Shown here: positions 1 to 7,214 of the stretch, in pieces | Position numbering within the stretch: position 1 is the first letter of the stretch | How the letters are laid out: each line of letters begins with the position of its first letter | The notes under the pieces: model-generated | The model's input: only the letters and a program-made list of their open reading frames with translations | Told to the model about the DNA's origin: nothing | The model's database searches: none | Origin: Acidobacteriota bacterium | GTDB lineage: Bacteria > Acidobacteriota > Terriglobia > Bryobacterales > Bryobacteraceae | Reading direction: 5' to 3' | DNA: 36,698 nt | Assembly (NCBI GenBank): GCA_016213775.1 | Contig: JACQZR010000251.1 | Coordinates: 1-36,698, forward strand | Translations under genes and position numbers: made by a program

Positions 1-662
1 ATCTTTTGCGATGCGATCATCGACTGCAAAACCAGCAGCCCGTCCGTGGACCCCATCAGTGGATCGCAGGCCCGCTCGGGATGGGGCATCATGCCCAACA
101 CGTTGCGGCCCGCATTGCAGATACCCGCGATATCGCGGAACGAACCATTCGGATTGTTCACATAACGGAAGACCACGCGGTCCTCGGCCTCTAATTCATC
201 GAGTGTGCGGTCATCGGCAATGTAGCAGCCTTCGCCATGGGCGATCGGCAAGCGCATCACCTGACCCTTCCTGCCGGCGCAGGTGAACGGCGTGTTCACC
301 GTCTCCACCCGCAAATCGACCGGCTCGCATATGAACTTCAGGCCGCGATTGCGAATCAGCGCGCCGGGCAGCAGCCCGCTCTCAGCAAGAATCTGGAAGC
401 CGTTGCAGATGCCGATCACGAGTCCTCCATCATTGGCGAACCGCTTCACGGCCTTCATGATTGGTGAGAACTTCGCGATTGCCCCGCAGCGCAGGTAGTC
501 GCCATAGGAGAACCCGCCGGGCAGAATGATCGCATCGACGTTGCCGGTGCGATCGGAATCATGCCACAGGAATTCCGCCTGTTGACCACAGTTTTCAGTG
601 ACTGCGTACCATGCGTCATGGTCGCAATTGGAACCAGGGAAGACGACGACCCCGAATTTCAT
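1..662 (-). CDS. purQ: Phosphoribosylformylglycinamidine synthase subunit PurQ (3' end outside window)
   Basis: PurQ is the glutaminase subunit of FGAM synthase and feeds ammonia to PurL in purine synthesis, in the cytoplasm. Reading the minus strand from ATG at 662-660 gives 220 codons without a stop, running off the left edge. The frame shows FPGSNCD near residues 8-14, [10 protein letters not shown] at 49-58, the nucleophile Cys86 in GICNGFQ, and MPHPER near the end, which carries the catalytic His and Glu of class I amidotransferases. The family is about 225-235 residues, so only a few C-terminal residues are missing. It is transcribed divergently from lipA. No frameshift is seen. Confidence 0.96.
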   Translation of the reverse strand, partial: MKFGVVVFPGSNCDHDAWYAVTENCGQQAEFLWHDSDRTGNVDAIILPGGFSYGDYLRCGAIAKFSPIMKAVKRFANDGGLVIGICNGFQILAESGLLPGALIRNRGLKFICEPVDLRVETVNTPFTCAGRKGQVMRLPIAHGEGCYIADDRTLDELEAEDRVVFRYVNNPNGSFRDIAGICNAGRNVLGMMPHPERACDPLMGSTDGLLVLQSMIASQK

Positions 663-685
663 GGTGGGAAACTCCAGTGTAGCAG

Positions 686-766
686 TTCCAGAAACCGAGC
701 CGCGACCGTTAGGGAGACGGTTCCGAGAGAATCCGTGAAAACGGTGAATCACCCGGCCGTTGCTAC
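686..766. repeat. 81-bp direct repeat, copy 1
   Basis: An 81-bp block beginning TTCCAGAAACCGAGCCGCG is repeated without a visible mismatch at 830-910. It contains an internal dyad ACCGT-tagggag-ACGGT. It lies between the purQ start and lipA, so it can influence both promoters. No coding role is evident, although a plus-strand frame stays open through both copies into lipA. Confidence 0.9.
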
Positions 767-780
767 TCTGCCGAGTTCTT

Positions 781-829
781 GTAGGGCGGACGCCCTCGTC
801 CGCGGCCGGTTGAACACCCCCCGACCGGC
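781..829. repeat. REP-like element, GTAG plus two hairpins
   Basis: It starts with GTAG. Stem 1 is GCGGACG (786-792) with CGTCCGC (797-803). Stem 2 is GCCGGT (805-810) with ACCGGC (824-829). The element abuts the second 81-bp repeat. The GTAG head followed by a palindrome matches the REP layout recognised by RAYT/TnpA-REP enzymes, but no such enzyme is in the window. Confidence 0.75.
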
Positions 830-910
830 TTCCAGAAACCGAGCCGCGACCGTTAGGGAGACGGTTCCGAGAGAATCCGTGAAAACGGTGAATCACCCGG
901 CCGTTGCTAC
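830..910. repeat. 81-bp direct repeat, copy 2
   Basis: Second copy of the block at 686-766. It ends only 10 bp before the proposed GTG start of lipA, so the lipA start region lies at the edge of a repeat and has no recognisable Shine-Dalgarno. Confidence 0.9.
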
Positions 911-920
911 ACTGAATACT

Positions 921-1814
921 GTGTTGGTCACCATCGAGCCGCCGTTGAAACGTCCGGATTGGCTGCGCGCTCCAGCGCCCGCCGGCGGAAACTATCGCGA
1001 TCTCAAGCAACTCGTCCAACGGCTGCAGCTACACACCGTTTGCGAATCCGCCGCCTGCCCCAACGTCGGCGAATGCTGGAATCACCGAACCGCCACGTTC
1101 ATGATCCTCGGCAACGTCTGCACGCGCCGCTGCGGCTTTTGCGCCGTGCAAAAAGGACCGCCCCTCGAAGTCGATTTCGATGAGCCGCGCCGCGTTGCCG
1201 AAGCCGTGGCCGCGCTGGGGTTGCGCTACGCCGTAGTTACTAGCGTCAACCGCGACGATCGCAAGGACGGCGGCGCCCTTCTCTTCGCCATGACGATCCG
1301 TGCGATTCGCGAACGCAGCCACGGCTGCAAGGTGGAAGTGCTTGTCCCGGATTTCCAGGGTTCCAGGGACGCCATGGAGATCGTCATGGAAGCTGCCCCG
1401 GACGTCCTCAACCACAACACCGAAACCGTCCCCCGCCTCTACCGGCAGGTGCGGCTTGGTGCTCGCTATGAGCGCTCGCTGGAGATGCTGCGTTACGCCA
1501 AACATTGCAATCCGCGGATCCCCACCAAGTCCGGCCTGATGCTCGGCCTCGGCGAATCCAACGACGAGGTTCTGCAAGTGATGCGTGACCTGCGCGCGCA
1601 CGAGGTCGACATCCTCACGCTCGGTCAGTACTTGCGGCCGTCCCCAAAACACCTGCCCATCCTTCGCTACGTCACTCCGCAGGAGTTCGCCATGTTGCGC
1701 AAGGCTGGCGCGGAGATGGGATTTCCGCACGTGGAAGCCGGCCCTCTGGTTCGCTCCAGCTACCACGCCGATCACAGCCACGAATCCGCCGCCGCGAGCC
1801 CGGCTGCATGCTGA
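921..1814 (+). CDS. lipA: Lipoyl synthase LipA
   Basis: LipA is a radical SAM enzyme that inserts two sulfurs into octanoyl groups on lipoyl domains of 2-oxoacid dehydrogenases and the glycine cleavage system. From GTG at 921 it is 297 residues, a normal family length. The auxiliary cluster motif C41-x4-C46-x5-C52 and the SAM cluster motif C67-x3-C71-x2-C74 are intact, and the C-terminal RSSYHA carries the conserved serine that ligates the auxiliary cluster. The frame is open back to 561, but that part is repeat-derived and overlaps purQ, so GTG921 (or TTG924) is preferred. No clear Shine-Dalgarno precedes it. It overlaps the next gene by 7 bases. Confidence 0.95.
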   Translation: MLVTIEPPLKRPDWLRAPAPAGGNYRDLKQLVQRLQLHTVCESAACPNVGECWNHRTATFMILGNVCTRRCGFCAVQKGPPLEVDFDEPRRVAEAVAALGLRYAVVTSVNRDDRKDGGALLFAMTIRAIRERSHGCKVEVLVPDFQGSRDAMEIVMEAAPDVLNHNTETVPRLYRQVRLGARYERSLEMLRYAKHCNPRIPTKSGLMLGLGESNDEVLQVMRDLRAHEVDILTLGQYLRPSPKHLPILRYVTPQEFAMLRKAGAEMGFPHVEAGPLVRSSYHADHSHESAAASPAAC

Positions 1815-2785
1815 GACCGCCAATCGAAGTCCTGCCCGGTTTGTGGCAACTTACCCTGCCGCTGCCGTTTGAACTCGATCACGTAAACACTTACTTGCTC
1901 CGCCGCGGCGAGGGCTGGACTCTCATCGACACCGGCCTTCGCACTGCGGATTCTTACAACGAACTGGTCGCTCAGCTACAGACGATCGGACTGCCCATCA
2001 GCGCCATCACGGAAATCCTGTTGACGCACACGCATCCGGATCACGTCGGACAGACTCGCCGCCTGTTGGACGAAACCGGCGCCCGCCTGGTGATGAGCCG
2101 CGAGGAGCGTGATCAACTCGTCGGGCTCGCGCACAGCGAGGACCGTCCGCAACTGCTCACCGGCACCATGACCGCGGCCGGTGTCCCCGCCGGCCTGATC
2201 CCGCGAATCCTACGGGGCTTTGCGCAGATCCGGCTGAATTTCGATGCCATCGAGCCGGATGCATTCCTCGAGGATGGTGCCGTGCTCGATACAGCGCTCG
2301 GACCGTTTCAGTTGATCGAGACCCCCGGCCACTCTCCCGGCCATATGTGCCTCTACAGCCGTGACCGCCAACTCATGATCTCCGGCGATCATATCCTGCA
2401 GTTCATCACCCCCAACATCGGGTGGCTTCCCGAGAAGGATGCGCTCGGCGATTTCCACCGCTCACTCCAACGCGTGTTTCCGCTCGAGATCGAGACGATA
2501 CTGCCCGGTCATGGCCAAATCTTTCGGGGCCATCAGCCATGGATCGCCGAAACGCGCGCTCATCATGATGAGCGTTGCGAGCAGATCCGCATGTCCGTCA
2601 GCGAAAGTCCACGTACCGCGCACCAGCTTGTGGGCGATCTGTGGGCTCGCCCTCTGGCGCCGTTCCATCATCGCTTCGCATTGTTTGAGGTGTTGGCGCA
2701 CCTCGAGTACATGCAGCGCCGCAATGTGGTGACCTGCGAGATCTTAGATGATGGCCTTCAGTTGTGGCGGAGTTTGGATTCGTAG
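1808..2785 (+). CDS. Metallo-beta-lactamase-fold hydrolase, LACTB2-like
   Basis: A 325-residue MBL-fold hydrolase. H74-T-H76-P-D78-H79 forms the canonical HxHxDH metal motif, and further His/Asp positions appear in ETPGHSPGH and SGDH. The C-terminal ~70 residues look like the winged-helix tail of LACTB2-type proteins. The family includes thioesterase-like and nuclease members, and the substrate cannot be read from the sequence. The ATG lies inside the lipA stop region, implying translational coupling. The stop codon TAG is the TAG of a GTAG that opens a REP-like block, so the C-terminus may have been reset by repeat insertion. Confidence 0.88.
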   Translation: MLRPPIEVLPGLWQLTLPLPFELDHVNTYLLRRGEGWTLIDTGLRTADSYNELVAQLQTIGLPISAITEILLTHTHPDHVGQTRRLLDETGARLVMSREERDQLVGLAHSEDRPQLLTGTMTAAGVPAGLIPRILRGFAQIRLNFDAIEPDAFLEDGAVLDTALGPFQLIETPGHSPGHMCLYSRDRQLMISGDHILQFITPNIGWLPEKDALGDFHRSLQRVFPLEIETILPGHGQIFRGHQPWIAETRAHHDERCEQIRMSVSESPRTAHQLVGDLWARPLAPFHHRFALFEVLAHLEYMQRRNVVTCEILDDGLQLWRSLDS

Positions 2786-2852
2786 GGCCGACGCCTTCCG
2801 CCGTCATGTAGGGCGGCCAATCCTGGCCGCGGCTGGCCTTTCCAGGCCAGCC
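2782..2852. repeat. REP-like element pair, GTAG heads
   Basis: Two GTAG heads occur, at 2782 and 2808. The first unit is degenerate. The second has stem 1 GCGGCCA/TGGCCGC (2813-2819 with 2824-2830) and stem 2 GGCTGGCCT/AGGCCAGCC (2831-2839 with 2844-2852). The first head provides the stop codon of the preceding gene at 2783-2785. Confidence 0.8.
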
Positions 2853-3144
2853 CACGCGGGACTTGAACACTTCTGCACACATTTCCCAGCTTTTCCGCCC
2901 CATCGCATCGAACCCAATTCGCCCAAATCCAACTGAGTTCGACATTTTCCGCCGCCACGCAGTCCGCCGGCACAACACAACGCAACACTCCACAACACTT
3001 TTTTCGTTTTGCGAACGACACCAAACCTACTCCTGCTTCGTCACACAACTTCAACGGAAAAGTCCAGTGAACCCTGTATGCTATTCTGAGGGCGAATATA
3101 GGGTTGCACGTCTACTGGGCCTGACGGGTGAGGAGAAAGTTGAT
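2853..3144. other. Intergenic leader of the MoxR-type operon
   Basis: About 290 bases without a convincing gene lie between the REP pair and the DUF4159 protein. The stretch has runs rich in C and A (around 2880-3030) that differ from the coding sequence on either side. A plus-strand frame is open here but has no family signature or Shine-Dalgarno. The operon promoter should lie here. A weak -10-like TATGCT at 3077 has no good -35. Confidence 0.5.
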
Positions 3145-3150
3145 TTGGGA

Positions 3151-4011
3151 ATGCGCGCGCGAAACGTCATCGTGGCGATGATGGCGGTGTTTACACTGAT
3201 GAGCGCTGCTTACGCATACCAGCAGTTCTCCCAGTGCCGGTTCATCGAATCCCGCCTTGAGAACGCCCCTATCCCCGACGACGTCGGCGCGAAAACCGAG
3301 TATTTCTTCGCCCGCCTCAAGTACCCGAATATCGAGCACGGCCCACCGGCCAACTGGCTCTATCCGCAGCCTGACCCCTGGACCTACGGCCGTCCTGATT
3401 TCTGGCTCCGCCGCGGCCATTGGCAGGTGGACTACCCTAAAGCCGAACGTACCTTCATGAAGGGCGTCCAGCGCCTCACACGGCTCCATGCCCGCACCAT
3501 GGAGGAAGTCGTCGACCTCGATTCCGACAATATCATGAACTTCCCCTGGATCTACGCCGTCGAAGCCGGCCATTGGGACCTGCCCCAGCACCAGGCTGAC
3601 AAGCTCCGCGAATATCTCCTCAAGGGCGGCTTCCTCATGTGCGACGATTTCCATGGCACTTTCGATTGGAGTATATTCACAGCCAGCATGAAGCGCGTCT
3701 TCCCCGACCGGGCCATTACCGACATCCCCAACCCCGACGCCATTTTTCACACCCTCTACGATCTCGATGACCGCTACCAGGTCCCCGGCGCGGTGATGTG
3801 CTTCACTCACTTGACCCATGAATACGACGGCTACGAAGCCAAATGGCGCGCCATCCGCGATGACAACGGACGCATCATGGTCGCCATCTGTCACAACGTC
3901 GATCTCGGCGATGCCTGGGAACACGCCGACCACCCGGATTACCCCGAACGCTATTCCGCATTGGCCTATCGGATCGGGTTAAACTACATCATCTATGCGA
4001 TGACCCACTAG
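3151..4011 (+). CDS. DUF4159 domain protein
   Basis: A 286-residue protein with an N-terminal hydrophobic segment (about residues 5-22) consistent with a signal peptide or membrane anchor. The rest matches the DUF4159 family, with NFPWIYAVEAGHW and LKGGFLMCDDFHG as landmarks. DUF4159 proteins recur next to MoxR, DUF58 and Bat-like genes, and their biochemical role is not established. ATG3151 is chosen. An in-frame TTG at 3145 sits 9 bases after AGGAG (3131-3135) and could be the real start, adding two residues. It is the first gene of a seven-gene plus-strand run. Confidence 0.87.
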   Translation: MRARNVIVAMMAVFTLMSAAYAYQQFSQCRFIESRLENAPIPDDVGAKTEYFFARLKYPNIEHGPPANWLYPQPDPWTYGRPDFWLRRGHWQVDYPKAERTFMKGVQRLTRLHARTMEEVVDLDSDNIMNFPWIYAVEAGHWDLPQHQADKLREYLLKGGFLMCDDFHGTFDWSIFTASMKRVFPDRAITDIPNPDAIFHTLYDLDDRYQVPGAVMCFTHLTHEYDGYEAKWRAIRDDNGRIMVAICHNVDLGDAWEHADHPDYPERYSALAYRIGLNYIIYAMTH

Positions 4012-4038
4012 AGAAGGAGCCTTCCGGAAGAAGCACAA

Positions 4039-6297
4039 ATGTTCGAATTCCTGTTCAAGTATCCCGGTACCGTTTTCTCCAAAGGGGATTTTGTGCTCCT
4101 CGGCGCCTGGCCGGTTTGGGTCATGCTTCTCCTTCTGGTTGTTGGCGCGGTGGTCATCGGCTTTCAGGCCTGGCAAATGCGCGAACGCGCTGCCGGACGC
4201 GCCCGCGGTCTCCGCCTCGCTCTTATCTGGATCCTGCAATCCGCCCTGTTCGCACTCGTTCTCTTGCTGCTCTGGCAACCAGCCATGAGCATTGCTTCGC
4301 TGAAGCCGCAGCAAAACATCGTCGCTGTCATGGTGGATGATTCCCGCTCCATGGCCCTCGCCGAGCAAGGCAAGACCCGCAAGGACCGCGTCACTGAAGC
4401 CCTTCAATCGGGCCTTCTCGATCAGCTAGGAAAGAAGTTCCAGGTCCGTACCTACCGCTTCTCCAGCAGCCTCGAACGTATTGAGAAACTCGACAAACTC
4501 ACCGCCGGCGGCAACGCCTCGCGCATCGGCGAGAACCTCTCCACTGTAGCGGCCGAATCCTCGACGCTGCCTATCGGAGCCATTGTTCTGATGAGCGACG
4601 GAGCCGATAACACCGGCGGCGTCGACCTCGATACCATCGGCATGCTCCGCCGCCTCCGTATCCCGGTCCACACGGTCGGTGTCGGCCGTGAAAAGTTCGA
4701 CAGGGACGTGGAAATCACGGACGTGCAGGTTGCCCGCCGCGCTCTTCCCGATTCGCGCCTCAGCGCGCAGGTCACCCTCAAGCAGCGTGGCCTCTCCGGC
4801 TCAAAAACCAGGGTCCTCATCAAGAATGAAGGCAAGGTCCTCGCAGGCCTCGACATCGCACTCAAGCCTGAAGGCACTCTGCAAACCGAGATCGTCGCAT
4901 TCCAGTCGGGCACCGCCGGACTCAAGAATCTGCAGATCTCCGTCGAACCCATCCAAGGCGAGGAGAATCCGAACAACAACGGCGTCACGCGACTGTTGAA
5001 CGTGCAGAACACCAAGCCGCATGTGCTCTACATCGAAGGCGAGCCCAAGTGGGACTTTAAGTTCATCCGTCGCGCTATCGAAGAAGACCGCACGGTGCAG
5101 CTCAGCACGCTGCTCAGCACCACGCAGAACAAGACCTATACACAGGGTCCAAACGCCCAGCAGCTCTCCGTTGGCTTCCCCGCCAAAGTAGAAGAGATGT
5201 TCCAATACCAGGGCATCATCATCGGCGGTGTCGAAGCCAGCTATCTCACCGTCACGCAGCTCGAATTGCTGAAGCAGTTCGTCGACCGCCGCGGCGGTGG
5301 CGTGCTCTTCACCGCCGGACGTGGCGGCTTGAACGAGGGTGGCTGGGGCAAGTCGTCAGTAGCTGATCTGTTGCCCTTGGCCCTTCCCGATCGGAAAGCC
5401 ACTTTTCACCGCGATCCCGCCAATGTCGAACTCACCGCCGCCGGACGCGAAAGCCTTATCTGCCGCCTGGAAGAGGACCCCGACAAGAACGTCGAACGCT
5501 GGAAGAAGCTTCCCCACCTTGCCGACTTTCAGGAGGCCGGCATACCCAAGCCGGGCGCGCTCGTTCTTGTCGACGCGCTGCCCACGAGCAAAGGCCGGTT
5601 CCCGCTGCTCACCATCCAGAATTACGGACGCGGCCGTGTCGGCGTCCTCGCCACCCAAGGCACCTGGCGCTGGCAGATGCAGCAGCCTCTCGCCGACAAG
5701 TCCCATGAGATGTTCTGGCAGCAGTTGATGCGCTGGATGGTCTCCGAAACCCCTGGCCGCCTGGTGGCATCCACTCCCAAATCTGTCTACGCCGACGAGA
5801 CCAAAGTATCCTTCCGCGCGGAAGTCCGCGATCGCAATTATCTTCCGATGACCGACGCCAAAGTCACCGCGAACATCCTCGGCCCGGCCGGTGTCGCCGA
5901 ACAGGTCGAGCTCGCGCCGGACCCTGTAACCCCCGGCACCTTCACCGGCTCCTGGACCGCGGAAAAGCTCGGCGCCTATGTCGCCGAGATCCTCGCCAAG
6001 CGTGGCGAGGAGGAAGCCGGCCGAGACGTGCTCAATTTCCGTCGTGAGGACGGGGTAGCCGAGAACTTTGGAGCCGAACAGAATCGCGAACTCCTGGAAA
6101 AGCTCGCCAGCGAGAGCGGCGGTAAGTATTACAAGATCGACGACCTCAAGAAGCTGCCCGAGGAGATCTCGTACTCGGAAGCCGGCATCACCATTCGCGA
6201 AACCAAAGACCTCTGGGACATGCCCGCCGTGTTCCTCTTGTTGCTTACGCTGCGTGGAGCCGAGTGGCTCCTACGCCGCCGTTGGGGGGTAGTATGA
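4039..6297 (+). CDS. Membrane protein with VWA and glutamine-amidotransferase-like domains
   Basis: A 752-residue protein. Two membrane segments lie at about residues 22-42 and 58-78, then a von Willebrand A domain with a complete MIDAS start D100-x-S102-x-S104 and a later MSDGADNTGG. A class I amidotransferase-like fold follows around 330-480 (LYIEGEPKWD to GIIIGGVEAS and GGGVLFTAGRGG), then beta-rich sequence and a C-terminal membrane helix near 728-745. No catalytic Cys is apparent in the amidotransferase-like part, so it is probably non-enzymatic. GGAAGAAG precedes ATG4039. It overlaps the next gene by 4 bases (ATGA), indicating coupled translation. Confidence 0.85.
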   Translation: MFEFLFKYPGTVFSKGDFVLLGAWPVWVMLLLLVVGAVVIGFQAWQMRERAAGRARGLRLALIWILQSALFALVLLLLWQPAMSIASLKPQQNIVAVMVDDSRSMALAEQGKTRKDRVTEALQSGLLDQLGKKFQVRTYRFSSSLERIEKLDKLTAGGNASRIGENLSTVAAESSTLPIGAIVLMSDGADNTGGVDLDTIGMLRRLRIPVHTVGVGREKFDRDVEITDVQVARRALPDSRLSAQVTLKQRGLSGSKTRVLIKNEGKVLAGLDIALKPEGTLQTEIVAFQSGTAGLKNLQISVEPIQGEENPNNNGVTRLLNVQNTKPHVLYIEGEPKWDFKFIRRAIEEDRTVQLSTLLSTTQNKTYTQGPNAQQLSVGFPAKVEEMFQYQGIIIGGVEASYLTVTQLELLKQFVDRRGGGVLFTAGRGGLNEGGWGKSSVADLLPLALPDRKATFHRDPANVELTAAGRESLICRLEEDPDKNVERWKKLPHLADFQEAGIPKPGALVLVDALPTSKGRFPLLTIQNYGRGRVGVLATQGTWRWQMQQPLADKSHEMFWQQLMRWMVSETPGRLVASTPKSVYADETKVSFRAEVRDRNYLPMTDAKVTANILGPAGVAEQVELAPDPVTPGTFTGSWTAEKLGAYVAEILAKRGEEEAGRDVLNFRREDGVAENFGAEQNRELLEKLASESGGKYYKIDDLKKLPEEISYSEAGITIRETKDLWDMPAVFLLLLTLRGAEWLLRRRWGVV

Positions 6298-7214
6298 GAC
6301 TTCTCGCACTGTTGCTGTTACTGACTGCGCCGGCCCGCTCGGCGAGTTACTATCTCACGATTGCCGGACTCGGCGGAGAGCCCGAATACGAACAGCGGTT
6401 TACTTCGCTCGCCCAGGAAATCGACAAGCTGCTGAAGGCATCCAGCGGTGGCGCGCGCGTGGAAACGCTTCACGGCCCAGCGGCAACAAAAGCGAAGATC
6501 ACCGAGATTCTCAATGCATTTGCGAAATCGGCCACACCACAGGACTCGACAACCGTCATCTTAATTGGACACGGAACATTCGATAACGTGGACTACAAGT
6601 TCAACATCCCCGGCCCTGACCTTTCGGCTTACGATCTCGGTGGCCTTTTGGATAAGATCCCCGGCCATCAGCTCGTCATTAACACCACAAGCTGCAGCGG
6701 CGGTTCCGTGGTCGCGCTCAAGAAGCAGGGCCGCGCACTGATCACAGCCACCAAAGCCGGCTCCGAGAAGAACGCGACCGTCTTCGCCCGTTACATTGCC
6801 GAAGCCCTGCGCGATCCGGCCGCCGACGCCGACAAGAACGAAGCAGTCAGCGCACTGGAAGCCTACCGCTACGCCAACGAGAAAACAATCCGTTTCTACG
6901 AAACACAGAAGCGCATCGCCACTGAGCACGCCCAACTGGAAGACACCGGCAAATCCGAACCTGTGCGAGACGCAAATACGGAGAATGGCCAGGGCCTCTT
7001 AGCCGCGCGAGTGACGCTCCTCCGTCTGGGCAGCGCGCAGAAAGCCGCCGCAACCCCAGAGAAACGCCAACTCCTCGAGAAAAAGGAAGCCCTCGAACAG
7101 GAAATTGCAAAACTGAAGTATCAACGGGCCGCAATGAACTCCGAACAATACAGGAAGCAACTCACCCAGATGCTCCTGGAACTAGCCAAAGTGCAGGCGG
7201 AGATCGACAAATGA
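6294..7214 (+). CDS. Secreted caspase-fold (C13-like) cysteine peptidase
   Basis: A 306-residue protein with a short signal peptide (MRLLALLLLLTAPARSAS). The catalytic dyad of clan CD can be read: H93-G94 in LIGHGTFDN and C134 in INTTSCSGGS. The layout fits peptidase family C13-like proteins, as does the YKFNIPGPDL segment between the two motifs. The last 60 or so residues are strongly charged and heptad-like (coiled coil). ATG6294 overlaps the upstream stop. A start 30 bases upstream is also open but would overlap more. The location inside a MoxR/VWA operon suggests envelope protein processing. That role is inference. Confidence 0.8.
   Translation: MRLLALLLLLTAPARSASYYLTIAGLGGEPEYEQRFTSLAQEIDKLLKASSGGARVETLHGPAATKAKITEILNAFAKSATPQDSTTVILIGHGTFDNVDYKFNIPGPDLSAYDLGGLLDKIPGHQLVINTTSCSGGSVVALKKQGRALITATKAGSEKNATVFARYIAEALRDPAADADKNEAVSALEAYRYANEKTIRFYETQKRIATEHAQLEDTGKSEPVRDANTENGQGLLAARVTLLRLGSAQKAAATPEKRQLLEKKEALEQEIAKLKYQRAAMNSEQYRKQLTQMLLELAKVQAEIDK

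Noticed and set aside
2863-3150. N-terminal extension of the DUF4159 protein
   Set aside because: The extra 96 codons have no domain, unusual composition and no Shine-Dalgarno, and a hydrophobic signal begins only at 3151.
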